Part shown: piece after piece, positions 47,600 through 56,227 of the stretch
How the letters are laid out: every line of letters begins with the position of its first letter
Numbering within the stretch: position 1 is the stretch's first letter
Assembly (NCBI RefSeq): GCF_024199795.1
Contig: NZ_JANADK010000001.1
Location: 8,556,001 to 8,620,000 of the forward strand
From: Bradyrhizobium sp. CCGB01
GTDB lineage: Bacteria; Pseudomonadota; Alphaproteobacteria; Rhizobiales; Xanthobacteraceae
Reading direction: 5' to 3'
Length of the DNA stretch: 64,000 nt
The notes under the pieces: generated by a model
The model's input: only the letters and a program-made list of their open reading frames with translations
Databases searched by the model: none
What the model was told of the DNA's origin: nothing
Made by a program: the position numbers and the translations under genes

Positions 47600-48116
47600 G
47601 ACTTGCCCAATTTCGCACGTGCCTGTGGTCGTGTGTCAGTCGGTAGGTATCCGGACAAGAGGCCGGACAGCCGCCAAGGGGTGAAGAAGCCGAGGGGCTC
47701 TTCGGAAGTGCGGAAGTCGCAAGGCTCATAGCCGGAAGACGAAAGCAAACCCGGAGCGTCCAGCATCTCTCTCAAAGAGATGCCATGTCGAAGGTGACTT
47801 CACTTTTTGCAACCGTGACTGGCAGCCGGAGGCGAACCGGCGCACCCCGCTCTCAACGGGGGACGCGACTTAAAGCAACGACGGATCGGGCTTTTTTGGT
47901 CTCTACCGGCATTCCACCGCCGGCGCGGGCTACTGAAAAGGCTTGTCCTTCATTGCCAGGTGTGCGGGCGGGAAACTCTCCCAACCAATCCACGGCAGCA
48001 CAGTCTGGTTTGAGTCTTTTGGCTTCAGCGCGCCTCCATCGCGCGATGTGGCCGAAGCGCTCTTATCCGACGTCACGTTGATGCGGATCCCGTCGCTGGG
48101 ACCGTTGGAGAGTGCC
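47600..48116 (+). promoter_or_regulatory. Long structured leader of ornithine decarboxylase, speF-motif-like
   Basis: Five hundred bases without a convincing gene precede the decarboxylase. Clear hairpins: CATCTCT/AGAGATG (47764-47782, loop CTCAA), GCCGG/CCGGC (47825-47841) and CCCCG/CGGGG (47845-47861, loop CTCTCAA). An earlier GC-rich, purine-rich stretch (CAAGAGGCCGGACAGCCGCC, from about 47658) also looks like structured RNA. A conserved RNA motif named speF occurs before proposed ornithine decarboxylases in alphaproteobacteria, and this leader fits in position and size. Assignment rests on context and memory, not on a model search. Confidence 0.6.
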
Positions 48117-49259
48117 ATGACCGAACGCATCCAGGAATTCCTGCGCAACCGCCGCAAGGAAGGTCTCGACACCGAGCCGTGCCTCGTCGTCGACCTCGAG
48201 GTCGTGCGCGACAATTACCAGACCTTCGCCAAGGCGCTGCCCGACAGCCGCGTGTTCTACGCCGTCAAGGCGAACCCGGCGCCGGAAGTGCTGGCGCTGC
48301 TGGCCTCCATGGGCTCCTGCTTCGACACCGCGACGGTCGCCGAGATCGAGATGGCGCTGGCCGCCGGTGCGACGCCCGACCGCATCTCCTTCGGCAACAC
48401 GATCAAGAAGGAGCGCGACATCGCGCGCGCCTTCGCGCTCGGCATTCGCCTGTTCGCGGTCGACTGCGCCGCCGAGGTCGAGAAGGTCGCCCGTGCCGCT
48501 CCCGGCGCCAAGGTGTTCTGCCGCATCCTCTATGACTGCGCCGGCGCCGAGTGGCCGCTGTCGCGCAAGTTCGGCTGCGACCCGGAAATGGCCGTCGACG
48601 TGCTCGACGTCGCCAAGCGCCTGGGCCTGGAGCCGTGCGGCATCTCCTTCCATGTCGGCTCGCAGCAGCGCAAGGTGAAGGCGTGGGACCGTGCGCTGGC
48701 GATGGCCTCGCAGGTGTTCCGCGACTGCGCCGAGCGGGGCATCAACCTGACCATGGTCAACATGGGCGGCGGCTTCCCGACCAAGTACCTGAAGGACGTG
48801 CCGCCGGTCGTCACCTACGGCCGCTCGATCTTCCGCGCGCTGCGCAAGCACTTCGGCAACCAGATTCCGGAGACCATCATCGAGCCGGGTCGCGGCATGG
48901 TGGGCAACGCCGGCATCATCGAATCCGAGGTCGTGCTCATCTCGAAGAAGAGCGACGAGGACGAGGTGCGCTGGGTCTATCTCGACATCGGCAAGTTCGG
49001 CGGTCTCGCCGAGACCATGGACGAGTCGATCCGCTACGCCATCCGCACCCCGCATGACGGCGCGGACATGACGCCGTGCGTGCTCGCGGGCCCGACCTGC
49101 GACAGCGCCGACGTGCTGTACGAGAAGAACCCGTACCCGCTTCCGGTGACGCTCGAGATCGGCGACAAGCTGCTGATCGAGGGCACCGGGGCCTATACGT
49201 CGACCTACTCGGCGGTGGCGTTCAACGGTATCCCGCCGCTGAAGACGTACCACATCTGA
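48117..49259 (+). CDS. Ornithine/lysine decarboxylase, PLP type III
   Basis: A 380-aa PLP enzyme of the alanine-racemase-fold group. The PLP lysine is K51 in FYAVKANPAPEVL. Further motifs: FGNTIKKERDI, FHVGSQQ, NMGGGFPTKY, EPGRGMVGNAG and, near the end, GPTCDSADVL with the active-site Cys and Asp. This pattern is that of eukaryotic-like ornithine decarboxylase found in alphaproteobacteria, giving putrescine (and possibly cadaverine). ATG 48117 has a TTGGAGAG ribosome site. It probably feeds homospermidine synthase 1.3 kb downstream. Confidence 0.92.
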   Translation: MTERIQEFLRNRRKEGLDTEPCLVVDLEVVRDNYQTFAKALPDSRVFYAVKANPAPEVLALLASMGSCFDTATVAEIEMALAAGATPDRISFGNTIKKERDIARAFALGIRLFAVDCAAEVEKVARAAPGAKVFCRILYDCAGAEWPLSRKFGCDPEMAVDVLDVAKRLGLEPCGISFHVGSQQRKVKAWDRALAMASQVFRDCAERGINLTMVNMGGGFPTKYLKDVPPVVTYGRSIFRALRKHFGNQIPETIIEPGRGMVGNAGIIESEVVLISKKSDEDEVRWVYLDIGKFGGLAETMDESIRYAIRTPHDGADMTPCVLAGPTCDSADVLYEKNPYPLPVTLEIGDKLLIEGTGAYTSTYSAVAFNGIPPLKTYHI

Positions 49260-49289
49260 TTTGCCTCCTTCTTGAGGCCTGACGAACCC

Positions 49290-49311
49290 GGGAGCCGGTC
49301 CGCCGGCTCCC
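49290..49311 (+). terminator. Terminator-like hairpin after ornithine decarboxylase
   Basis: A perfect 9-bp stem GGGAGCCGG/CCGGCTCCC with a 4-nt loop, 30 bases after the stop codon. It lacks a real T-run (TTCCTGA follows), so termination may be partial. Confidence 0.45.
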
Positions 49312-49391
49312 TTCCTGACATTGCAATTCTGACGACGTCTTGGACAGGCGTGCCTATCGGGCACGTCCGTTCAAGCGGGGACTGACGCGCC

Positions 49392-49979
49392 ATGACTGCT
49401 TTTCGGAAGCCACAAGTCGCCCTCACTTCGGAAGCCGCTCCGTTCGCGATCCGTGCGGAACGTGCTGCCGACGTCGCTGTGCGTGAAGCGCTGCTCGATG
49501 CCTGCTTTGGCGAGAACCGCCACGGCCGCACCTGCCAGCGCCTGCGCGACGGACGCGCACCAGCCGCAGGGCTTGCCCTGTCGGCCGTGCGCGAGGGGAC
49601 GCTCGTGGGAACCGTGCGGCTGTGGCACGTCAGCGCCGGAGGCAGGCCCGCTCTGGTCCTCGGACCGCTGGCTGTGGACCCTGCGTTCCGCGAGCTCGGG
49701 ATCGGCGCCGCGCTGATGCATCAAGCGCTGGCCACCGCCCGGGCGCGCGGGCATGCCGCCGTGATCCTGCTCGGCGACGCCCCCTATTACGCCCGCTTCG
49801 GCTTCACGGGCGAGAAGACCGGCCAGCTGTCGCTGCCCGGCCCGTTCGAGCGCGACCGCCTGCTGGCGATCGAATTTACCGACGGCGCTCTCGATGGCGC
49901 CGAGGGGATGATCGTCCCGACCGGAGCCGCCTTGCCCAAACGGAGGTCGGTTCGCGGCCTCCACGCGCAAGCGGCCTAA
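49392..49979 (+). CDS. GNAT family N-acetyltransferase
   Basis: A 195-aa acetyl-CoA-dependent transferase. The acetyl-CoA loop is visible as VDPAFRELGIGAALMHQAL (Q/RxxGxG/A), followed by the late strand with YYARFGFTG. This subgroup (YhbS-like) has many uncharacterised members. It lies between the ornithine decarboxylase and RidA genes on the same strand; acetylation of a polyamine is a possible but unproven role. Confidence 0.87.
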   Translation: MTAFRKPQVALTSEAAPFAIRAERAADVAVREALLDACFGENRHGRTCQRLRDGRAPAAGLALSAVREGTLVGTVRLWHVSAGGRPALVLGPLAVDPAFRELGIGAALMHQALATARARGHAAVILLGDAPYYARFGFTGEKTGQLSLPGPFERDRLLAIEFTDGALDGAEGMIVPTGAALPKRRSVRGLHAQAA

Positions 49980-50127
49980 GGGATTGCCATGATGGCGACG
50001 ACCCAAGCCGCGTTCCGCGGCAGCGCCCGGCCGCGCCTGCGCTAGACCCTGTTCCTTTGGGGTTGCGCGGGCCCCGGAAACGCCCTTTAACCCCACGAAA
50101 TTCCCTCTTTCAGTCGAGGCCGAACCC

Positions 50128-50517
50128 ATGCCCCGCCGCCTGATTTCCACCGGCTCCCCGTTCGAGAAGACCGCCGGCTACAGCCGCGCCGTGATCGACG
50201 GCGAGTTCGCCTTCGTCGCGGGAACCACCGGCTACGACTACACGACGATGACGATGCCGGCCGATGTCACGAGCCAGTCACGCAACTGCTTCAAGACCAT
50301 CGAGGCCGCCCTGAAGGAGGGCGGTTTCGAGATGGCCGACATCGTCCGCGTGACCTACTACCTCACCGACGCCAAGGATGCGGACGCCCACTTCGCGGTT
50401 TGCGGCGAAGTCCTCGGCGAGATCCGCCCGGCCGCAACTCTTCTCGTCGTCTCGGCGCTCTACAAGCCCGAGATGAAGGTCGAGATCGAAGTCACCGCCA
50501 AGCGCCGCAGCGCCTGA
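50128..50517 (+). CDS. RidA family enamine/imine deaminase
   Basis: A 129-aa YjgF/YER057c/UK114 protein, forming trimers. The signature near the C-terminus is RPAATLLVVSALYKPEMKVEIEVTA, where the Arg acts on reactive enamines and imines that PLP enzymes release. The N-terminal GSPFEKTAGYSRAVIDGEFAFVAG is also typical. Its place between a PLP decarboxylase and homospermidine synthase suggests it may clear imines of polyamine metabolism (inference). Confidence 0.9.
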   Translation: MPRRLISTGSPFEKTAGYSRAVIDGEFAFVAGTTGYDYTTMTMPADVTSQSRNCFKTIEAALKEGGFEMADIVRVTYYLTDAKDADAHFAVCGEVLGEIRPAATLLVVSALYKPEMKVEIEVTAKRRSA

Positions 50518-50565
50518 TCCACCCCTCACCCTTTGTCCGCCAGCACGTCCCGGAGAAACCATCCC

Positions 50566-52008
50566 ATGAGCCCCGCCTCGCAGATCTACGCGAAGATCAC
50601 CGGTCCTATCGTCATGGTCGGCTTCGGCTCCATCGGCAAAGGCACGCTGCCGATGATCGAGCGGCATCTCGATTACGACAAGTCGCGCGTCACCGTGATC
50701 GATCCCAAGGACGAGGGCCGCAAGGCGCATTGCGAGAAGCAGAATGTGCGCTTCATCCAGAAGGCCGTGACGAAGGACAACTACCGCGAATTGCTGACCC
50801 CGCTGCTGACCGAAGGCGGCGGCCAGGGCTTTTGCGTCAATCTCTCGGTCGATACCGGCTCCACCGACATCATGGAGCTCTGCAACGAGCTCGGCGCTCT
50901 CTATATCGACACCGTCAACGAGCCCTGGCTCGGCTTCTATTTCGATTCCTCGAAGGGCCCGGAAGCACGCTCCAACTACGCGCTTCGCGAAGTGACGCTG
51001 GCCGCCAAGAAGGCGCGGCCTAAGGGCTCGACCACGGCCGTCTCGTGCTGCGGCGCCAATCCCGGCATGGTCTCGTTCTTCGTCAAGCAGGCGCTGCTCA
51101 ACGTCGCCGCCGATCTGAAGCTCAATGCCCCCCGGCCGAAGACCAAGGCCGAATGGGCGGACCTGATGCGGCAGGCGGGCATCAAGGGCATCCACATCGC
51201 CGAACGCGACACCCAGCGCTCCAAGTCGCCGAAAGAGCCGGACGTCTTCGTCAACACCTGGTCGGTGGAAGGTTTTCTGTCGGAAGGCGTGCAGCCGTCC
51301 GAGCTCGGCTGGGGCACCCACGAGAAATGGATGCCGGAGAATGCGCGCACCCACGAAGCCGGCTGCGGCGCGGCCATCTACCTGATGCAGCCCGGCGCCA
51401 ACACGCGCGTGCGCACCTGGTGCCCGACCCGCGGCGCGCAGTATGGCTTCCTCGTCACCCACAACGAGTCGATCTCGATCTCCGATTACTTCACGGTGCG
51501 CGACGCATCGGGCAAGGCGGTCTACCGGCCGACCTGCCACTATGCCTATCATCCGGCCGACGACGCCGTGCTGTCGCTGCACGAAATGTTCGGCCGCGCC
51601 GCGAAGATGCAGGAAAAGCACCACATCCTCGACGAGAACGAGATCGTCGACGGCATCGACGAGCTCGGCGTGCTGCTGTTCGGCCATGACAACAATGCCT
51701 ACTGGTACGGCTCGCAGCTCTCCATCGAAGAGACCCGCAGGCTCGCGCCCTATCAGAACGCCACCGGCCTGCAAGTGACCTCCGCCGTGCTCGGCGGCAT
51801 GGTCTGGGCGCTGGAAAACCCGAACGAAGGCATCGTCGAAGCCGACGAGATGGATTTCGATCGCCTGCTTGAAATCCAGCTGCCGTATCTCGGCCCGGTG
51901 AAGGGTTTCTACACCGACTGGACGCCGCTGACGGATCGCCCGGGACTGTTTCCGGAAGATATCGACACGAGCGATCCCTGGCAGTTCCGGAATATCCTGG
52001 TCCGTTGA
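50566..52008 (+). CDS. hss: Homospermidine synthase
   Basis: A 480-aa NAD-dependent enzyme that joins two putrescine molecules (or spermidine and putrescine) to sym-homospermidine, the typical polyamine of rhizobia. The NAD-binding glycine-rich segment is IVMVGFGSIGKGTLPMI near residue 15, and the family phrases YIDTVNEPW, SCCGANPGMVS and WSVEGFLSEG follow. ATG 50566 has a CGGAGAAAC site upstream. It starts 48 bases after the RidA gene, so they are likely cotranscribed. Confidence 0.95.
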   Translation: MSPASQIYAKITGPIVMVGFGSIGKGTLPMIERHLDYDKSRVTVIDPKDEGRKAHCEKQNVRFIQKAVTKDNYRELLTPLLTEGGGQGFCVNLSVDTGSTDIMELCNELGALYIDTVNEPWLGFYFDSSKGPEARSNYALREVTLAAKKARPKGSTTAVSCCGANPGMVSFFVKQALLNVAADLKLNAPRPKTKAEWADLMRQAGIKGIHIAERDTQRSKSPKEPDVFVNTWSVEGFLSEGVQPSELGWGTHEKWMPENARTHEAGCGAAIYLMQPGANTRVRTWCPTRGAQYGFLVTHNESISISDYFTVRDASGKAVYRPTCHYAYHPADDAVLSLHEMFGRAAKMQEKHHILDENEIVDGIDELGVLLFGHDNNAYWYGSQLSIEETRRLAPYQNATGLQVTSAVLGGMVWALENPNEGIVEADEMDFDRLLEIQLPYLGPVKGFYTDWTPLTDRPGLFPEDIDTSDPWQFRNILVR

Positions 52009-52034
52009 TCGCGCACCACGCCTGATCGATCATG

Positions 52035-52060
52035 ATGCCCGGCCTCGCGCCGGGCATTTT
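52035..52060 (+). terminator. Rho-independent terminator after hss
   Basis: ATGCCCGGC/GCCGGGCAT, a 9-bp perfect stem with a 5-nt loop, then TTTTC, 26 bases after the hss stop. Confidence 0.88.
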
Positions 52061-52072
52061 CTTGTTCGCGAC

Positions 52073-52813
52073 CTACTTCGCCATGTAGTCGAACGCCACG
52101 CTGCCGAGCCCCAGCGTCAAATCCGCCTTGAAGTGCAGCGCGGAGACGACCTCGCGCACTGGCAGGCGGGCGACATCGCAGAGCGCATGGGGAAACAGGC
52201 CGAGCGCGGCGGGACCGGTCCAGGCTTCCTTCAGCGTGACGTCCTCGAGATGAAACCGTACCAGCTCGCAGATCCGCGGGCTGCCGTCCACGTGCGGAAT
52301 GATCTTCAGGATGAAGTTCGGCGCCTTCATCGAGTTCAGCACGGTGTCATGATCGAGCGGGCGGTGCTTGTAGCCCATGGTCGCAGACGCGCACAGCACC
52401 GAACCGTAGTGCAGCGAACCGACGAGCACGTCGCTCTCGACCTCGATCTTCGGCTTCGCCAGCTTCTTCGGAAAGCCCCACAGCTCGCGGCCGCCGGCGA
52501 TCGGCCCCTCATCGTCGAGGTACATCGCGTGGGTGTAGGCGCCCAACTCACCCTTGAAGCGGACCGGGATGACCTGCCCGGTTTCGGTGTAGTCGCCGAA
52601 TCCGGTCGAATCGGGCATGCGGATGAATTCGTATTTCACCACCGGCTCCGCCACCTCCAGCGGCTCCGGCACGATTCTGGCGAGGGCTTCGGGATCGGTC
52701 GTGTAGGTGATGATGAAATATTCCCGGTCGAAGAAGCGATATGGCCCCGGCGGGAATGACGGGTTGGTGAGCGGCATCGAATAAGCGGTGCGGCGGACGT
52801 CTTCGATCTTCAT
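52073..52813 (-). CDS. adc: Acetoacetate decarboxylase
   Basis: A 246-aa enzyme that matches Clostridium acetoacetate decarboxylase along its whole length: [45 protein letters not shown] (the Schiff-base lysine region), [25 protein letters not shown] and [15 protein letters not shown]. It decarboxylates acetoacetate to acetone, possibly as part of ketone-body or PHB-related metabolism. ATG 52813 is chosen; ATG 52825 lies just upstream without a ribosome site. Convergent with hss. Confidence 0.93.
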   Translation of the reverse strand: MKIEDVRRTAYSMPLTNPSFPPGPYRFFDREYFIITYTTDPEALARIVPEPLEVAEPVVKYEFIRMPDSTGFGDYTETGQVIPVRFKGELGAYTHAMYLDDEGPIAGGRELWGFPKKLAKPKIEVESDVLVGSLHYGSVLCASATMGYKHRPLDHDTVLNSMKAPNFILKIIPHVDGSPRICELVRFHLEDVTLKEAWTGPAALGLFPHALCDVARLPVREVVSALHFKADLTLGLGSVAFDYMAK

Positions 52814-52907
52814 GGGAGGCCCCATCTGTCGTTGGCGCGACGGATTATGGAACGGGCCGTTTGCCGAGGCGAGATCAAATGCGCGTCACAATACGCCGGC
52901 CGGCGGG

Positions 52908-53243
52908 CTACTTCTCCTTGATCGGCGGCGCGATCTTCTCGGCAGGGGCCGGCGGCAATGCCGGTTTGGCCGTACCCGCCGCGCCCTGCGTCTGCGGATC
53001 GGGACGCGCCGGCTCGGGCGCCGGCGTGGTCGGCCGGTCGCCGCCGGGCTTGGATTCGGCGGGTGTCTTGCTCTGGTCGTCGGACGGCGTGCCCTGGAGC
53101 GGCGGCGTCGCCTGCGCCGTCTGCATCCGGCTCTCGGCGCGGATTTGCGCGATCGATACGCCCGATATCACGATGCCGGCCGCAAACAGCGAGCAGGCGA
53201 TCATCAGGTCGAGTTTCAGTCTGCGCTTGTCATTGCCGGTCAT
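52908..53243 (-). CDS. Hypothetical single-pass membrane protein with proline-rich tail
   Basis: About 111 aa from ATG 53243. A basic N-terminus (TGNDKRRLK) precedes one membrane helix (LMIACSLFAAGIVISGVSIA). The remaining 75 residues are Pro/Ala/Lys-rich and probably unstructured. The likely topology is inside-to-out with the tail in the periplasm. No known domain. It lies on the same strand between mgtC and adc. Confidence 0.65.
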   Translation of the reverse strand: MTGNDKRRLKLDLMIACSLFAAGIVISGVSIAQIRAESRMQTAQATPPLQGTPSDDQSKTPAESKPGGDRPTTPAPEPARPDPQTQGAAGTAKPALPPAPAEKIAPPIKEK

Positions 53244-53344
53244 GTCGATCACCGCATCTGTTCGCGGGATCAACGAACTTGCCCCCACGACAGTTCCGCC
53301 GCCGGCAAGGCCGGAACCTGTCGCCTGACGCTAAAACGCTGCGC

Positions 53345-54061
53345 CTATTCCGTCGTGCTGACTTCCCAGGTGGCGTGGCGAACGCCCGGCAGATGCTGGA
53401 GATCGGTCGCCACGACATTCAGCTCGTTCGGATCGACCGCGGTCGCGACCAGCTTGGCGACGATCTCCAGGATGTCGTCGCCGATCTCGACCACGTCCAC
53501 ATCGGCGACCGGATATTTCGCGGCCTCCAGCCTGTCGACCAGACGGTCGCGCATATCAGGCAGGGCGTCGGCCGCGACTGCGAGCTTGAAGTAGTAGGTC
53601 GCCTCCAGCGCCTTCTCGTTCAGCGGGATACGGTTGATGGCGTTGACCAGCGGCCGCAGCATGGTGTTGCCGGCGATGACGAACACGGTGAGCGCCGCGG
53701 CCTGGGCGACCATGTCGGCCCCGGCGCAGGAGCCGACCGCGGCCGAGGCCCACAGCGTCGCGGCGGTGTTGAGCCCGCGCACGTCCATGCCCTGCTTCAT
53801 GATGACGCCGGCGCCGAGGAAGCCGATGCCTGAGACGACATAGGCGATCACCCGCACCGCGCCGTCCGCACCGTCCAGATGCATGGCGAGATCGACGAAG
53901 GCGGCGGCGCCGACGGCGACCAGCACATTGGTGCGCAGGCCGGCGGTACGCTGGCGATACTGCCGCTCGGCGCCGATCAGCGTGCCCAGCACGAAGGCCG
54001 TGGTCAGGCTGACCAGCGTGTCCGCGAAGTCGGCAAGCTGGAAGGTCGTCAAAAACCGCAT
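53345..54061 (-). CDS. MgtC/SapB family membrane protein
   Basis: A 238-aa protein. An N-terminal block of about four to five helices carries the MgtC core (LGTLIGAERQYRQRTAGLRTNVLVAVGAAAF, then GIGFLGAGVIMKQG). The C-terminal soluble domain (about 150-238) is an ACT-like regulatory region. MgtC is linked to growth at low Mg2+ and acid; family members modulate ATP synthase or metal handling. It starts only 30 bases after the WD40 gene, so it may end the zinc operon. Confidence 0.88.
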   Translation of the reverse strand: MRFLTTFQLADFADTLVSLTTAFVLGTLIGAERQYRQRTAGLRTNVLVAVGAAAFVDLAMHLDGADGAVRVIAYVVSGIGFLGAGVIMKQGMDVRGLNTAATLWASAAVGSCAGADMVAQAAALTVFVIAGNTMLRPLVNAINRIPLNEKALEATYYFKLAVAADALPDMRDRLVDRLEAAKYPVADVDVVEIGDDILEIVAKLVATAVDPNELNVVATDLQHLPGVRHATWEVSTTE

Positions 54062-54091
54062 GGTCCCCTATACGGTCAGAACCATGACAGA

Positions 54092-55111
54092 TTAAAGCTC
54101 CAGCAGGCCGCCGTCCCCACTTTCGTCGGCGAACGCCAGCAGCGTGCCCTTGGCGTTCCAGGCGAGCGCGGCCACTGGCGGCGTGCCGTTGCGGCGGACC
54201 AGGATCTCGGCGCCGTCTTCCAGACGCACCATCAGCACGGTGCCGTCGCTGTAGCCGGCGGCGAGGATGTCGTTCTTTGGATGGCAGGCGACCACCGACA
54301 CGCGCGCCTGCAGCGGCGCCAGCATCGCGGGCTCCTTGCCCATCGGGCCGTCCTTGCTGGCGAACGGCCATATGATGACGGTGTCGGCACCCGAGGTCGC
54401 CAGCCCCTTGCCGCCCGCGCTCCAGGACATCGAGCGGACGCGGCCGGGATAGCCGGTCATGCGCATGTGCCGGTTGTCGGCGAGCCGCCAGCCGTGCAGC
54501 GCCGCCTCATGCATGGTGGTGACGAGGAATTTGTTGTCAGGGCTGAAGGTGACGCCGAGATGCGAGCCCGCCCAGGGCAGGAATTCGGCTGATCCCTCCA
54601 TGTTCGGAAACCACAGCGTCGCGCCGTTGTAGTGGGCGATCGCGAGCCGCAGGCCCTTCGGCGCGAACGCGAGCCCGCCGACGGTCGAGGGCACCTCGAG
54701 CGACTTCTCCTCGGCCTTGCCGCTCTTCACGGTTGCCGTCTTGCCGGCCGACCAGGCGAAGGCACCGTCGGGATGCAGCGCCACCGCGTCGATCCAGCGC
54801 CGCTTCGGATCGGTGGCCAGCAGCGTCACCTCGCCCTTGGCGTCGAGCGCGACGACCTTGCCGTCGTCACCGCCCATGACGAGGCGCTTGCCGTCGGAGG
54901 CGGCCGAGAGAATGCCGCCGCTGTGCGCGGCAACCGTGGTGACTTCGCCCTTGCTATCAACGAACGCGACATTCTCTTCGCCGCCGACGAAGGCGGCGCG
55001 GGGGCCGAGGAAATGCACGGAGGTCACGCCCATGCCGAGCGCAACCGGCTTGACGCGGTCGGTGACGGAGACGATCGAGGCGGAATCGGGCGCGGGCGTA
55101 AACTCTTTCAT
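54092..55111 (-). CDS. WD40 repeat protein
   Basis: A 339-aa protein built of WD40-like beta-propeller repeats, with about six or seven blades (for example SAASDGKRLVMGGDDGKVVALDAKGE and SMSWSAGGKGLATSGADTVIIWPFAS). No signal peptide or membrane helix is seen, so it is cytoplasmic. ATG 55111 overlaps the TGA of the COG0523 gene as TGATG, indicating translational coupling. It may scaffold or regulate the metal-handling GTPase; this is inference from the gene order. Confidence 0.85.
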   Translation of the reverse strand: MKEFTPAPDSASIVSVTDRVKPVALGMGVTSVHFLGPRAAFVGGEENVAFVDSKGEVTTVAAHSGGILSAASDGKRLVMGGDDGKVVALDAKGEVTLLATDPKRRWIDAVALHPDGAFAWSAGKTATVKSGKAEEKSLEVPSTVGGLAFAPKGLRLAIAHYNGATLWFPNMEGSAEFLPWAGSHLGVTFSPDNKFLVTTMHEAALHGWRLADNRHMRMTGYPGRVRSMSWSAGGKGLATSGADTVIIWPFASKDGPMGKEPAMLAPLQARVSVVACHPKNDILAAGYSDGTVLMVRLEDGAEILVRRNGTPPVAALAWNAKGTLLAFADESGDGGLLEL

Positions 55112-56172
55112 CACGAGACGATGCAGCTCTCAAAACCCTCGCGAATGGCCTTTTCCGGCAATTCGCGACCGATGAAGACGAGACGGCTCTCACGCGGCTC
55201 GCCCTCCTTCCACTTCCGCTGGTGGTTGCCCTCCAGCATCATGTGGACACCCTGGAAGACGTAGCGGTCGTCATCGTCGTGGAAGGCGAGGATGCCCTTG
55301 GAGCGCAGGATCTTGCCGCCTTCGACCTGCACCAGGTTCTGGAGCCAGGGCATGAACACGTTGGGATCGAGCGGTTTGTCGGTCTTGAGCGACAACGACT
55401 GCATGTCCTCGTCGTGATAGTGCTTCAGGCCGTGACCATGACCGTGGCCGTGATCATGGTGATGGTGGTCGTGGCCGTGATGGTGGTGATGATCATGGTC
55501 GTGGTCATGATCGTCGGCCTCCAGGAAATCAGGCTCGATGTCGAGGATACGGTCGAGGTCGAACGCGCCGCGGTCGAGCACGTCCGCCAGCGCCACCGAG
55601 CAGCGCTCGGTACGATGCAGCTTGGCATAGGGGTTGATGCCGCGGATGCGGGCCTCGACCTCGGCAAGCTCGGGCTTGGTGACGAGATCGGTCTTGTTCA
55701 GCACGATGACGTCGGCAAACGCGATCTGGTTCTTGGCCTCCGGCGCGTCCTTGAGCCGGTCGGACAGCCATTTGGCGTCGGCGACGGTGACGACGGCGTC
55801 GAGCCGGGCGTTCTTCTGGACGTCCTCGTCGACGAAGAAGGTCTGGGCGACGGGCGCGGGATCGGCAAGGCCGGTGGTCTCGACGATGATGGCGTCGAAC
55901 TTGCCCTTGCGCTTCATCAGGCCGTCCATGATGCGGACGAGGTCGCCGCGCACGGTGCAGCAGATGCAGCCGTTGTTCATCTCGAACACTTCCTCATCGG
56001 CGCCGATGATGAGGTCGTTGTCGATGCCGATCTCGCCGAATTCGTTGACGATGACGGCGTATTTCTTGCCGTGGTTTTCCGACAGGATGCGGTTCAGGAG
56101 CGTGGTCTTGCCGGCACCGAGATAGCCGGTGAGGACGGTCACGGGAATTTTCTGGGAGGTCACTTCAGACAT
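55111..56172 (-). CDS. COG0523 (CobW/ZigA-like) metal-chaperone GTPase with histidine-rich insertion
   Basis: About 353 aa from ATG 56172. Walker A is GYLGAGKTTLLN (residues 16-27), the metal-binding CICC motif is at 69-72, and NKTD (guanine specificity) occurs near 158. A histidine/aspartate-rich insertion follows (about 219-250), then the C-terminal CobW_C domain. The family delivers zinc or cobalt to client enzymes. In this zinc ABC operon it is most likely a zinc-type member. Operon between the binding protein (55-base gap) and the WD40 gene. Confidence 0.92.
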   Translation of the reverse strand: MSEVTSQKIPVTVLTGYLGAGKTTLLNRILSENHGKKYAVIVNEFGEIGIDNDLIIGADEEVFEMNNGCICCTVRGDLVRIMDGLMKRKGKFDAIIVETTGLADPAPVAQTFFVDEDVQKNARLDAVVTVADAKWLSDRLKDAPEAKNQIAFADVIVLNKTDLVTKPELAEVEARIRGINPYAKLHRTERCSVALADVLDRGAFDLDRILDIEPDFLEADDHDHDHDHHHHHGHDHHHHDHGHGHGHGLKHYHDEDMQSLSLKTDKPLDPNVFMPWLQNLVQVEGGKILRSKGILAFHDDDDRYVFQGVHMMLEGNHQRKWKEGEPRESRLVFIGRELPEKAIREGFESCIVS

Positions 56173-56227
56173 AACAACTCCGGACTTCGGGCTTTTTCGC
56201 GCGACGCCAGGCGGGGTGGCCCCTGCC

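Noticed and set aside
47785..48081. A 98-codon frame in the ornithine decarboxylase leader
   Set aside because: Composition is arbitrary and its start is embedded next to a hairpin. A short regulatory peptide is not excluded, but the whole frame is not supported.
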